A stretch of 48,017 bases of DNA from positions 1 to 48,017 of the forward strand of contig DZDJ01000022.1 of assembly GCA_022736715.1 (NCBI GenBank), written 5' to 3'. Positions 17,920 through 26,016 of the stretch are shown piece after piece (the first letter of the stretch is position 1; each line of letters opens with the position of its first letter). The stretch comes from Edaphobacter aggregans (GTDB lineage: Bacteria > Acidobacteriota > Terriglobia > Terriglobales > Acidobacteriaceae). A program made the position numbers and the translations under genes. Below the pieces are notes generated by a model that made no database searches, had not been told where the DNA came from, and saw nothing but the letters and a program-made list of their open reading frames with translations.

Positions 17920-18009
17920 AGGTCGAACCCGAAGCCAATGCCACCCACCGCTGCATAAAGTTTGACGCCTCCTTCTCCGCAAACACCACCTGCGCAAATC
18001 ACCGGCCCA

Positions 18010-18045
18010 TTAAAAAACAAGGGCGACCCGCAACCGGATCGCCCC
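18010..18045 (-). terminator. Intrinsic terminator of the fusion-regulator gene
   Basis: Read on the minus strand, GGGCGA and TCGCCC, extended by a second GC-rich block (CCG with CGG) across small bulges, form a hairpin followed by TTGTTTTTT. It lies about 30 bases after the stop codon of the regulator. Confidence 0.85.
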
Positions 18046-18074
18046 ACTCATTGTTGTAGAAACATCCGCTCGCC

Positions 18075-19193
18075 TCAGCTCTCACTCCCCCGCAATGCGG
18101 ACGGCGTCACCATCTTATGGTCCACGTAGTTATACGGCGGCACCGTCTGCCCACGCAGCAACGACAGCCCCAGATTGATCAGGTTCGGGCCATAATTCGC
18201 CGCCTCATGCGACACCGAACCGATCACCGGCCCGTCCGCCCGCCGCATCACCTCCACCATCTCCGGAATGCAGTCCTGGCCAACAATCGCCACATGGTTT
18301 GTCCGCTTCGCCTCGCGCACCGCCTGTAACGCGCCCAGCGCACTCGTGTCCGTCGCCGCCGCAATCAATATCCTGCGGTCCTTCGGATGCCGCTTCAGAA
18401 AGTCCGCCACAAACTTCTGGCCCTTGTCCCGCATGCCGCGTGCATCAAAGCGCACAAATGATTCCACCGGCGTCTCCGGCAAACGCGAGCGCACCCCCTC
18501 AAACGCGCCTGTAATGCGGCTCTGTACCAGCGGGCCGGCTTCGACCAGATCCAGCCCCAGCACCCAGTCCGCCTTGCCGTTCCAGTGCGCCGTCGCATAT
18601 TGGGCCAGCAACTCACCCGCCTCGTACCCCACGCGATAGTTGTCCACACCAAAAAACGTCGCATGCGGATGCGGAATATCAATCGCAATCAGAGGAATCC
18701 CCGCCGCGGCAATCTTGTCCGCAATAATCGGGGCCACCTGCTGCTCAATCTGAAACTCAATCACCAGGTCCACCCGGCTGCGCACAAACTCCTCGGCATT
18801 CTTCAGCGCCGTCGTCGCATCATACTGGTTGTCCAGCACCAGCAGGTCCACACCAGTGGCTGCCGCCGCCGCTCGCAGGCTCGCTGTCACCGACTCGGAA
18901 AACGGCATGTCCACGCTCTCGCTGCCAAAGCCAAAACGGACCTTCTTCGGCCGACTCACCAGCCGGTACAACCCATCCTGCGACTGCGCCAGGTAGCCGC
19001 GATGCACAAAGGTTTTCAGGATGCGGTAAACCGTCGTCTTGGAAATTTTCGTGCGCTGGTAAATCGCCTCCAGCGGCATCGGCTGGTTTTCCTGCTGCAG
19101 CAGCTCCAGAATGTCGAGCGCTTTGGAAAGGATCGGAATCAGATAAAGGCGTTTCGTCGTTGGCTTCGGCAAATTTGGGTAACACTCCTTCAA
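18075..19193 (-). CDS. IclR-type HTH fused to a sugar-binding periplasmic-binding-protein domain; probable rhamnose regulator
   Basis: Residues about 15-85 form an IclR-like winged helix (IPILSKALDILELLQ, IYQRTKISKTTVYRILKTFVHRGYLAQ). From about residue 88 onward the protein is a type I periplasmic-binding-protein domain (SLRAAAAATGVDLLVLDN, VDLVIEFQIEQQVAPIIADK, GIPLIAIDIPHPHATFFGVD, AATDTSALGALQAVREA, GSVSHEAANYG). It resembles the ribose-binding/Peripl_BP_4 fold rather than the usual IclR effector domain. There is no signal peptide, so it is a cytosolic one-component sugar sensor. Its position next to the rhamnose operon suggests control of rha genes. The start is uncertain: TTG 19193 has only a weak upstream site, while TTG 19172 follows a GGAG by 12 bases. 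A candidate autoregulatory site lies at 19236-19249. Confidence 0.85.
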   Translation of the reverse strand: MKECYPNLPKPTTKRLYLIPILSKALDILELLQQENQPMPLEAIYQRTKISKTTVYRILKTFVHRGYLAQSQDGLYRLVSRPKKVRFGFGSESVDMPFSESVTASLRAAAAATGVDLLVLDNQYDATTALKNAEEFVRSRVDLVIEFQIEQQVAPIIADKIAAAGIPLIAIDIPHPHATFFGVDNYRVGYEAGELLAQYATAHWNGKADWVLGLDLVEAGPLVQSRITGAFEGVRSRLPETPVESFVRFDARGMRDKGQKFVADFLKRHPKDRRILIAAATDTSALGALQAVREAKRTNHVAIVGQDCIPEMVEVMRRADGPVIGSVSHEAANYGPNLINLGLSLLRGQTVPPYNYVDHKMVTPSALRGSES

Positions 19194-19235
19194 TCAATCT
19201 CAACTCTGGAGCGCAGTATACAAACTTGACTGCCG

Positions 19236-19249
19236 TTTCGCTATTGAAA
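19236..19249. promoter_or_regulatory. Candidate operator before the fusion-regulator gene
   Basis: TTTCGCTATTGAAA has TTTC and GAAA arms and shares CTATTGAA with the site at 28779-28788 in the rhaT-rhaI region. It lies 43 bases before the TTG start of the minus-strand regulator gene. Autoregulation is inferred from this match only. Confidence 0.35.
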
Positions 19250-19348
19250 TCTTCGTCCCGCAGCCGTCGGAACCGGGCCTGCCCTTGCGATGGCGGGCTG
19301 TGTTATCGGCGCAGGTCTCGGGCTGAAAAAGAAAGCGGAGGAAGGCCG

Positions 19349-21442
19349 TCACTTTCCGGTGGCGGGAGCGGCAAATTCTTCGCCGATCCAGGTTTTGAAG
19401 GCGGTCATGTTTTGTGGGCGGCCGAGGAAGTTTTTGACCAGTTCGTTGCCAGGTTCGGAGCCACCGGGCTCCAGCACGGCCCGGCGGTAGCGCATGGCGG
19501 TGTCACCGCTGAGCAGGTCCTTCTGGTTGAACTGGCTGAAGAAGTCGATGGCGATCACTTTGTCAAAAAGATAGGTGTAGTAGTTGGACGAGTAGCCGGT
19601 GAGGTGGGTGAAGCTGGCGTAGAAGCGGTTGCCGTCGACAAAGCTATAGGGCAGGAACCTGGTGAAGTCACGGTGCAGGATAGCGTCGAGGTCGACCTCC
19701 TGCGGGGCGCGATCGTGCACGTCAAGCGCGTAGCTGGAGTAGAGCAACTGGGCCTGCACCCAACTGCCGCGGCCGAAGGCGCTGGCGCGGTTCATACGCT
19801 GGATGACGTCGAGGGGCAGCACTTCGCCGGTTTTGTAGTTGCGCGCGAAGGACTGGAGGATGGCGGGGTCACGGAAGAACTCTTCGAGCATCTGCGACGG
19901 AGCTTCGACGAAATCGCGCTCGGTGGAAACGCCGCTGACGCCGCTCCACTGCTGCTGGCCGCCGAGGATTTCGTGCATGAGGTGGCCGAACTCATGGAAG
20001 AAAGTGACGACGTCGCTGTATTGCATGAGGCCGGGGTCTTCTGGCGTGCCGCCGGGAAAGTTGCAGATGAGCGAGGCTTCGGGCATCTGGTGGCCGCGGA
20101 TGCCAGGGACCATGGCCATTTCGCTGAACCATTTATCTTTGCCGTCGCGCGGGTGCATGTCGAGATAGAAGCGGCCGACCTGCTTGTCGCCGTCGAAGAC
20201 ATTCCAGGCGGTGACGGAGGGGTCCCAGACGGGAACGTCGGCGCGCTGGAAGGTGACGTGAAAGAGTTTGGATGCGGTGTTGAGCACGCCCTGCTGCACG
20301 CGGTCAAAGGGGAAGTATGGGCGGACGGACTGCGAGTCGAAATCGAAGGCGGTGCGGCGATAGAGCTCGTTCCAGTAGCCGGCGCTGTAGGCGGGAATGC
20401 TTTTGAGGCCGGGCTGCTGTTTCTGCGCAAAAGCGAGGATCATGGCATATTCGCGGCGCGCGGGCTCGCGTGAGGCCCCGTCGACGGAGTTGAGGAACTT
20501 CTCCATGTTGGTGGCGGAGCCGATCATCTGGTCCGCGGTGGCGAGGTCGGCCCAGTTGGAGTAGCCGAGAATTTTGGCAAGCTCGTAACGGGTCTGCAGC
20601 AGATCCAGCAGAACGGCCTTGTTCTGCGGATAGGCGCGGGTGTTGTAGGCGAGGTACATGCTCCGGCGCAGCTCGTCACTTTTGGCGTAGGTCATGACGG
20701 GAATCTGGTCGGGCGAGTCGGTGGTGAGGGTGATGGTGCCGTCGGCGGCGGGCGGGTGCCTGGCAATGTAGTCGGTGGGGAGGCCGTCGAGCTCGGACTT
20801 GTTATGGACGACGACGGTATTGACGTGCTCCTGCACATTGCGGCCGAAGGTGAGCGAGATCTGGGTGGCGTGGTCCTGCAATTGCTTGATGCGGGCGCGG
20901 GTGGCGGCATCTTTATCGACGCCAGCGAGGCGATATTCGAGCAGCGTGCGTTGCACGTAGTAACGGGTGTGCGGACCGGTCTGCGAAAGATCGAGCGCTC
21001 TGAGGGCGTGGTAGGTGTCCTGATTGAGGGAAAGCTCGGTGGCGGCCTCGGAGACTTTTTGCGCCAAGGCCTGGCCAAGGTCGCGCAGCTCTTTCTTTGG
21101 GCCGACGGCGTACATCAGATAAGCCTCGTTGCCGGCGATGGCGAGCTCATTGTTGGCATTGTCGAAGGGGCGCAGCGTGTTCTGAATGGTGCGCGGGCCT
21201 TTGACGGCGAGCATTTCTGCGATGTAGTCCTGCTGCTTTTGGAGATGCGCATCGACCCACTTCTGCATGGTGGCGGGGTCAGGATTGCCGACCCAGATGT
21301 GCAAGGGGTCCGATTGTGCGTTGAGCATGGCGTCTCCTGAAATGAGCAGTGAAGAAAGAACCAGTATAGAGAGGAAAAAACGAAGACGCCGGGTGGAGAA
21401 AGCGAACGGGAGTCTCCGCAAAGTGTTTTTTGCTGTCTGCAT
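19349..21442 (-). CDS. M3-family (thimet oligopeptidase-like) zinc metallopeptidase, exported
   Basis: The 697-aa enzyme has the zinc signature HEFGH at residues 483-487 (His483, Glu484, His487) and a downstream acidic ligand region FVEAPSQMLEEFF, as in M3 peptidases that cut short peptides. The fold-specific stretches DQMIGSATNMEKFL, GRFYLDMHPRDGKDKW and NYYTYLFDKVIAIDFF support this. A hydrophobic segment near residues 20-40 (LRFFLSILVLSSLLISGDAML) looks like a signal peptide, which suggests a periplasmic enzyme, unlike cytosolic OpdA or Dcp of E. coli. ATG 21442 has AGGAG seven bases upstream. The open frame continues to 21760, but that extension has no initiation signal and reads as non-coding. 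It is divergent from larE and has no obvious link to its neighbours. Confidence 0.92.
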   Translation of the reverse strand: MQTAKNTLRRLPFAFSTRRLRFFLSILVLSSLLISGDAMLNAQSDPLHIWVGNPDPATMQKWVDAHLQKQQDYIAEMLAVKGPRTIQNTLRPFDNANNELAIAGNEAYLMYAVGPKKELRDLGQALAQKVSEAATELSLNQDTYHALRALDLSQTGPHTRYYVQRTLLEYRLAGVDKDAATRARIKQLQDHATQISLTFGRNVQEHVNTVVVHNKSELDGLPTDYIARHPPAADGTITLTTDSPDQIPVMTYAKSDELRRSMYLAYNTRAYPQNKAVLLDLLQTRYELAKILGYSNWADLATADQMIGSATNMEKFLNSVDGASREPARREYAMILAFAQKQQPGLKSIPAYSAGYWNELYRRTAFDFDSQSVRPYFPFDRVQQGVLNTASKLFHVTFQRADVPVWDPSVTAWNVFDGDKQVGRFYLDMHPRDGKDKWFSEMAMVPGIRGHQMPEASLICNFPGGTPEDPGLMQYSDVVTFFHEFGHLMHEILGGQQQWSGVSGVSTERDFVEAPSQMLEEFFRDPAILQSFARNYKTGEVLPLDVIQRMNRASAFGRGSWVQAQLLYSSYALDVHDRAPQEVDLDAILHRDFTRFLPYSFVDGNRFYASFTHLTGYSSNYYTYLFDKVIAIDFFSQFNQKDLLSGDTAMRYRRAVLEPGGSEPGNELVKNFLGRPQNMTAFKTWIGEEFAAPATGK

Positions 21443-21677
21443 GGTGCGCTCCTGGCAAGCAGTGCTGTTGTGGCTCACAGCCTTATACCACTCTGTGAGC
21501 CGCAGAAGGTAGGATAATCGCAAGTCGAGGGTGCAGCGGACAAGGGATTCCACTATGATGAAGTGGACGGACCAATTCTGGGGATGTGGCGGCTGACTCT
21601 GCAACTGGAGCTGGTGGTTTCGGCCGCATGTCGGCTGGCTGCGCAGGCTTGGATGGCGCAGGAAGGAAGGGGAAAGC
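21443..21677. other. Divergent intergenic region between the M3 peptidase gene and larE
   Basis: There is no gene in these 235 bases. The part next to larE ends in a purine-rich run (GGAAGGAAGGGGAAAG, 21661-21676), which serves as its ribosome-binding site. I could not place a promoter with confidence. Confidence 0.4.
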
Positions 21678-22508
21678 ATGGATCTCCGGAAAAAACAGAT
21701 GCGGCTGGAGGAGCGGCTGCGCGAGCTGGGTAGCGTGATGGTGGCGTATTCCGGCGGCATTGATTCGGCGTATCTGGCGTATGTGGCGCACCGGGTGCTG
21801 GGAGCGGCGATGCAGGCAGTGATTGCGGATTCGCCGAGCCTGGCGCGCAGACAACTGGCCGACGCGCTGGCATTTGCCGAAGAGCAGAAGATTCCGCTGC
21901 AGATTTTGCAGACGGCGGAGCTGGAGCGGGCGGACTATGCGCGGAATGATGCGGCACGCTGCTTCTATTGCAAGGACGAGCTGTTTAAGGAGATGGAAGC
22001 GGAGCGGCAGCGGCTGGGATTTGAGCATCTGGCATATGGCATGAACCGGGATGACCGGGGAGATTTTCGTCCTGGGCAGAAGGCGGCGGCGCTGCACCGT
22101 GCCGTGGCTCCGCTGGCGGATGCGGAGCTCGGCAAGGAAGAGATTCGCGAGCTGGCGCGGTCGGCGGGGCTGCGTGTGTGGGACAAGCCAGCGTCGGCGT
22201 GTTTGTCGTCGCGGGTGGAGTATGGCACGGCGGTGACGCGGGAAGTGCTGCAGCGCATTGAGGACGGCGAAGAGCTGCTGGCACGGTTGGGGTACCGGCA
22301 GTTCCGGGTACGCTACCATGGCGAGCTGGCGCGGGTTGAGATTGCGCGCGCGGAGATGGCGAAGGCGTTTTCGCTGGAGCAGATGGATGCGCTGGTGGCG
22401 GGCTTCAAGGCGATCGGGTTCCAGTACATCACGCTGGATTGTGAAGGATACCGCTCGGGCTCGATGAATGCGGTGCTGCGGGTGGACCAGATTCGCGCGG
22501 CGCAGTAG
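21678..22508 (+). CDS. larE: LarE, ATP-dependent sacrificial sulfur transferase for the nickel-pincer cofactor
   Basis: LarE activates the nicotinate-derived precursor with ATP and inserts sulfur to make the thiocarboxylate groups of the nickel-pincer nucleotide. The 276-aa protein shows the PP-loop SGGIDS (residues 25-30) and the segment [10 protein letters not shown], whose Cys175 aligns in position with the sacrificial cysteine (Cys176) known in Lactobacillus LarE. In that type the protein's own cysteine is consumed. A further pair CFYC (residues 95-98) is present. A very purine-rich ribosome-binding site precedes ATG 21678. larB follows after about 150 bases on the same strand. larC and a lactate racemase gene are absent from the window. 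Confidence 0.93.
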   Translation: MDLRKKQMRLEERLRELGSVMVAYSGGIDSAYLAYVAHRVLGAAMQAVIADSPSLARRQLADALAFAEEQKIPLQILQTAELERADYARNDAARCFYCKDELFKEMEAERQRLGFEHLAYGMNRDDRGDFRPGQKAAALHRAVAPLADAELGKEEIRELARSAGLRVWDKPASACLSSRVEYGTAVTREVLQRIEDGEELLARLGYRQFRVRYHGELARVEIARAEMAKAFSLEQMDALVAGFKAIGFQYITLDCEGYRSGSMNAVLRVDQIRAAQ

Positions 22509-22657
22509 GGCGGCTGCAGACAGAGATATTTCCCGGACCAACAACGGAAGAAAGAGTGCCTGCGGATGGCGTATTTCCAGTGCTTTGTCGGCATCAGCGA
22601 AAAGGTGTTGCTGGACGCTGGCGTGGAGTTGGCCGCAGTGCAGCAATACAGGACGCG

Positions 22658-23422
22658 ATGAAAAAGGAAACATTGGTTCGTTTGCTGGCGGAAGTACAGC
22701 AGGGACTGCTGACGCCGGAGGCGGCGTGCGGGCAGTTGACGCATCTGCCGTATGAAGATGCGGGGTTCGTGAAGATTGACCATCACCGCTCGCTGCGCAA
22801 TGGCATGCCGGAGGTGATTTTTGCCGGCGGTAAAACGGTGGAGCAGGTGGCAGAGATTTTTGCGCGCATGGCGAAGCCGGGTGTGAACGTGCTGGCGACG
22901 CATGCGAGTGCGGAGATGTTTGCGGCGGTGGCGCAGATGGTGCCCGCGGCAGAGTATCACGCAGTGGCGCGCATCCTGTTGCTGCGGCAGCAGGAAGACG
23001 AGCCGCAGGGGCGCGTGGCGGTGCTGTGTGCCGGAACGAGCGATCTGCCGGTGGCGGAGGAGGCAGCGGTTTCTGCCGAGGTGCTGGGCGCGGAAGTGGA
23101 GCGCATCTTCGATGTGGGCGTGGCTGGGCTGCATCGCCTGCTGGCGCAGCGGGAGCTGCTGCGGACGGCGCAGGCGGTGGTGGTGTGCGCGGGGATGGAA
23201 GGCGCGTTGCCGAGCGTGGTGGGCGGGCTGGTGAGCGTGCCGGTGATCGCCGTGCCGACGAGCGTGGGCTACGGTGCATCGTTTTCCGGCGTGGCCGCGT
23301 TGCTGGGGATGCTGAACTCGTGTTCGCCGAATGTGACCGTCGTGAATATTGACAATGGCTTTGGCGCGGGCTACGTGGCGACGTTGATTGCGCGCGCGGC
23401 GGCGGTGGGCAGGACGGTTTAG
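22658..23422 (+). CDS. larB: LarB, pyridinium-3,5-biscarboxylate synthase of the nickel-pincer pathway
   Basis: LarB carboxylates and hydrolyses nicotinic acid adenine dinucleotide to pyridinium-3,5-biscarboxylate mononucleotide, the first step of nickel-pincer synthesis. The 254-aa protein has the C-terminal PurE-like (AIR carboxylase) fold, seen in [47 protein letters not shown] and [25 protein letters not shown]. The N-terminal 90 residues ([29 protein letters not shown]) match the LarB-specific region. ATG 22658 is preceded by AGGAC. The open frame runs back to 22556 without an initiation signal. It lies in the same direction as larE and was probably transcribed with it. Confidence 0.94.
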   Translation: MKKETLVRLLAEVQQGLLTPEAACGQLTHLPYEDAGFVKIDHHRSLRNGMPEVIFAGGKTVEQVAEIFARMAKPGVNVLATHASAEMFAAVAQMVPAAEYHAVARILLLRQQEDEPQGRVAVLCAGTSDLPVAEEAAVSAEVLGAEVERIFDVGVAGLHRLLAQRELLRTAQAVVVCAGMEGALPSVVGGLVSVPVIAVPTSVGYGASFSGVAALLGMLNSCSPNVTVVNIDNGFGAGYVATLIARAAAVGRTV

Positions 23423-23749
23423 AGCGGTCCTCCAGTTTTCGTGGAGTTTCAGGAATATGCAGGATGGCTTTTTCTTGAGAAAAAAGCCATTTCAGGGCAT
23501 CACGTTCCCTCTACACCAACTGGAAAACCGCTATAGCTGTAGCTGGAAGCGGGAAGAGTATCTCCGGGGGAAAGCACTCGGATTTGATGCTGATTGCGGG
23601 ACCGAGGTGGAAGCCCTCGGCTACCAAGTCTGGCCTGCCAACCGCAGCCTGCAGCCGTGACCTGCCAATTTTCGGCTACAAGTGGTGCTCTCAACTCAAA
23701 GTTGTTTCGATTGCGCTGCGGGAGCGTTCTACGGCGTTGCTGCTTTCGC
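23423..23749. other. Region between larB and gluconokinase (convergent), with one hairpin
   Basis: There is no gene in these 327 bases. Short open frames on both strands overlap each other and have no family features. The only structure seen is the AT-rich hairpin at 23464-23490. The rest shows nothing recognisable. Confidence 0.5.
23464..23490. terminator. AT-rich hairpin downstream of larB
   Basis: ATGGCTTTTT (23464-23473) and AAAAAGCCAT (23481-23490) form a perfect 10-bp stem around about seven bases. On either strand the stem itself carries the U-run. It is a plausible bidirectional terminator for larB and gluconokinase. Confidence 0.55.
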
Positions 23750-24241
23750 CTATTGCTGCAGTTTGGCCAGGATAGTGTCGACGACGGCCTCTTCGGGCTG
23801 ATCGATGGAGACGCGGATGGCGTTCTGCGGTGGTTCGAGGGTGGCGAACTGGCTGTCAAGCAGAGTGGGCGACATGAACTCGTGCTGGCGCGCTTGCAGG
23901 CGCTCGGCGATGAGATCGCGAGAGCCATCGAGAAAGATGAAATGCACGGCGCCTTCGGGCAGGCCGCCCAGGAGCATGTGGCGATATTTTTCCTTGAGAG
24001 CGGAGCAGGCAAGGATGCCGCTTTTGCCGTTGCGCTGCCAGCCGAGCATCAACTGATTGAGCGCGGCGAGCCAGGGGGCGCGGTCGTCGTCGTTGAGCGG
24101 GACGCCGTTGTGCATCTTCTGGCGATTGGCGGCGGGGTGGTAGTCGTCTGCGTCGGCAAAGGTGCATTCCAGGCGTGATGCCAGCAGCGTGCCGATGGTG
24201 GTTTTGCCGGAGCCGCTGACACCCATGAGAATCAGGATCAT
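23750..24241 (-). CDS. gntK: Gluconokinase (GntK/IdnK type)
   Basis: The enzyme phosphorylates D-gluconate to 6-phosphogluconate with ATP in the cytosol. The 163-aa P-loop kinase has Walker A GVSGSGKTT (residues 7-15), the substrate-region motif FADADDYHPAANRQKMHNG (family DxDDxHPxxNxxKM) and the later ACSALKEKYR, LDGSRDLIAERLQAR and HEFMSPTLLDSQFATLE signatures of GntK. The ATG at 24241 starts the strand that leads into the P-loop. In-frame codons further upstream would add 6-28 residues without support. It follows uxaE by 100 bases on the same strand, across a strong hairpin. In the uronate route a 2-keto-3-deoxygluconate kinase is expected rather than this kinase, so its link to uxaE is uncertain. 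Confidence 0.94.
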   Translation of the reverse strand: MILILMGVSGSGKTTIGTLLASRLECTFADADDYHPAANRQKMHNGVPLNDDDRAPWLAALNQLMLGWQRNGKSGILACSALKEKYRHMLLGGLPEGAVHFIFLDGSRDLIAERLQARQHEFMSPTLLDSQFATLEPPQNAIRVSIDQPEEAVVDTILAKLQQ

Positions 24242-24302
24242 ACTTTCTACTTTACACATGCGGATGGCATGGATGGCTGCGGTGCGCTGTGGGGGAGAGC
24301 AG

Positions 24303-24332
24303 GCAGTGGATGAGCCACAGCTCATCCACTGC
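24303..24332. repeat. Perfect hairpin between uxaE and gntK
   Basis: GCAGTGGATGAGC (24303-24315) and GCTCATCCACTGC (24320-24332) form a perfect 13-bp stem with the 4-base loop CACA. It starts ten bases after the uxaE stop on the minus strand. No T-run follows, so it may be an mRNA-processing or attenuating hairpin rather than a full terminator. Confidence 0.7.
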
Positions 24333-24341
24333 GCGGTGTGC

Positions 24342-25604
24342 TTATTTGCCGAGGAAGAGCGGACGAATGTGGCGCTCGAAGAGGTTCTCCGTCACGTTCC
24401 TGGCCACAACGGCCTCGTTGGCCACCAGCAGGTTGAGGTAGCGGTCGCCCATTTTAGCTGCCACCTTAAAGCCGACATGCAGCAACTGGCGGAAGCTGCT
24501 GTTGTAGGCCGGATTCTTCTGGTCGTGGCGCAGCGCGGAGGTGAACTGCGCGGAGGTCCAGTGGCTTACGGCCTCTGGCGTGGGCAGCCTGGCGGGGTCA
24601 ATGTCGATCACGGTGGCGTAGGGCGCGCAGAGCTCTTCGCGGTGGCTGTACGCCTCGGCGTAAATCTCCTTGGCGAGAGCGAGGCCATCGCCGCCGGCTT
24701 CGGCCAGACCGATGATCTCTTCGAGCCAGGTGGTGCCGGCTGTTTTGAGGTGCACGCCCGCATTGAACCTGGCCATCGCTTCACGAATGGGCTGGTAGAT
24801 GGAGAACTTGTCGCTGCCGGAGTGGACGCTGAGTTTGAGATTGGCAGGCAGACCATACTGCTGGATGGCGAAGGCGATGGCGGCCAGATCGCTGTTGAAT
24901 TCCCTGGTAAGCTGGGCGAGATCGCCGACGTAGTCTACGCCTTTGTTGAATCGACCGGTAAACTTGGGCGCGATGGTCTGGATGGGGATTTTTTCGTCGG
25001 CAATGGCGGCCAGGATGAGGAGCAGCTCGACGGGTGTCTGCGGCGCGTCGGTTTCGTCCATGGAGACTTCGGTGACAAAGTTGCCGACACCCTTGGCGGC
25101 CTCAATGTGGCGATAAATTTTGCCAGCTTCGAGGACCGCGGCGAGGTACTTTTGCGCAACGCTGGTGACGAAGGCCTTGTCGGTGTGGAAGGGCTCGTCG
25201 AGGCCGGGGATGCGGATTTCGCCCTGCAGCTCCGGGTGGCGGGCGACGAAGGCCTCGACCGCGGCGGCATCGGCGGCCTTTCCGATGTCATCGGCGACGT
25301 CGATGGTGTAAAAGTCGCATGGAGCGATGAATTTGTCGACGGTCTTCAGGTTGATGTGGTCGGCGTCCAAGAAATAAGGACTGGTCCAGCCCAGTTCTTT
25401 TACGGCAGCGTCAGCGGCTGCGCGGGTGCTGGTGGGCAGAGAACCGATGATGGTGTGCTCGCGGTTGGACTTGTTCCAGACGGGAACGACTTCTGCGCCT
25501 TGCGCGGCTGCGAGCAGACATGCCTGAAGTTGTGCCTTGGCCTGATGCGCGAATCTGTCACCCACGCCAACGGAATACTTGGGAAGAACGATAGTGTTAC
25601 CCAT
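24342..25604 (-). CDS. uxaE: Tagaturonate epimerase UxaE (tagaturonate to fructuronate)
   Basis: The 420-aa protein resembles the UxaE family described from Thermotoga, which epimerises D-tagaturonate at C3 to D-fructuronate. Family-like stretches are FLDADHINLKTVDKFI, PCDFYTIDVADDIG, GNFVTEVSMDETDAPQTP, APKFTGRFNKGVDYVGD, LSVHSGSDKFSIYQPIREA and HVGFKVAAKMG. The Asp/His-rich segments suggest a metal-binding TIM-barrel-like core, which I infer. The start ATG 25604 has AGGGA seven bases upstream. It is divergent from uxaC, the isomerase that would supply tagaturonate, with a shared 412-base regulatory region. The identification is from remembered family phrases; a distant aldose or ketose epimerase is the alternative. 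Confidence 0.82.
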   Translation of the reverse strand: MGNTIVLPKYSVGVGDRFAHQAKAQLQACLLAAAQGAEVVPVWNKSNREHTIIGSLPTSTRAAADAAVKELGWTSPYFLDADHINLKTVDKFIAPCDFYTIDVADDIGKAADAAAVEAFVARHPELQGEIRIPGLDEPFHTDKAFVTSVAQKYLAAVLEAGKIYRHIEAAKGVGNFVTEVSMDETDAPQTPVELLLILAAIADEKIPIQTIAPKFTGRFNKGVDYVGDLAQLTREFNSDLAAIAFAIQQYGLPANLKLSVHSGSDKFSIYQPIREAMARFNAGVHLKTAGTTWLEEIIGLAEAGGDGLALAKEIYAEAYSHREELCAPYATVIDIDPARLPTPEAVSHWTSAQFTSALRHDQKNPAYNSSFRQLLHVGFKVAAKMGDRYLNLLVANEAVVARNVTENLFERHIRPLFLGK

Positions 25605-25662
25605 AGAAGTCCCTTTCTGATGCGTTCCCGTCTGCCGACTGGGAATGCAAGTCTAAGCATAG

Positions 25663-25673
25663 TGGTACGACCA
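25663..25673. promoter_or_regulatory. GntR/FadR-type operator candidate near uxaE
   Basis: TGGTACGACCA has perfect TGGT and ACCA arms around ACG, the form bound by FadR-subfamily GntR regulators, to which uronate regulators such as ExuR and UxuR belong. The same 9-mer GTGGTACGA also occurs in inverted orientation at 25947-25955. The site lies 59 bases before the uxaE start. No GntR gene is in the window. Confidence 0.5.
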
Positions 25674-25946
25674 ATCTTTAGCAACTGTGATCTGCGTTGC
25701 AACACCAGGATCTGCTACGGCCGGGTATATCAGGATCGAGTGCTGTGCTAAAGTGCAGCTTCGGAGCAATATCAGCATCAGCGGTTGGGGCCGGGCATGG
25801 CTGCCGTAGAAGGAAGGCATGGCAGAATCCAGCGGGAGACGGTTCGGCGAATTGCGGTCCTACGGCACAGGAGAGAGCCACGCTGCTATGGCGTTTCTAT
25901 CTGACCGACACGTGGTCTGTCCAATGGGTTATTTGGTAGAAGAGCT

Positions 25947-25955
25947 TCGTACCAC
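25947..25955. promoter_or_regulatory. Inverted copy of the GTGGTACGA motif near uxaC
   Basis: TCGTACCAC is the reverse complement of GTGGTACGA at 25662-25670. It lies 61 bases before the uxaC start, a distance close to that of the first copy from uxaE. The second arm is not conserved, so this would be a weaker or half site. Confidence 0.4.
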
Positions 25956-25983
25956 CGTGCGTGTATTCTGACACAGAATTTAT

Positions 25984-25993
25984 TTCGATTGAA
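25984..25993. promoter_or_regulatory. TTCGATTGAA site before uxaC
   Basis: This 10-mer differs by one base from TTCTATTGAA in the rhaT-rhaI region. It lies 23 bases before the uxaC start. If the rhamnose regulator binds such sites, it could also control uxaC. Support rests on similarity alone. Confidence 0.3.
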
Positions 25994-26016
25994 CTACCAT
26001 TCCATCTGGTGAAAAC

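Larger units (their letters stand above)
17752..18074. other. Intergenic region: rhamnose aldolase promoter and regulator terminator
   Basis: There is no gene in these 323 bases. The AT-rich core 17883-17920 carries the putative operator and -10 box of the minus-strand aldolase-rhaB operon. The right part (18010-18045) carries the terminator of the regulator gene. The remainder shows no recognisable element. Confidence 0.7.
25605..26016. other. Divergent regulatory region between uxaE and uxaC
   Basis: There is no gene in these 412 bases. It holds a TGGTACGACCA palindrome (25663-25673), an inverted partial copy (25947-25955) and a TTCGATTGAA site (25984-25993). Promoters for both genes must lie here, but their -10 and -35 boxes could not be set with confidence. 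Confidence 0.55.

Noticed and set aside
21443..21760. N-terminal extension of the M3 peptidase to 803 aa
   Set aside because: The strong AGGAG and the signal peptide place the start at 21442; the extra part is the larE leader read backwards.
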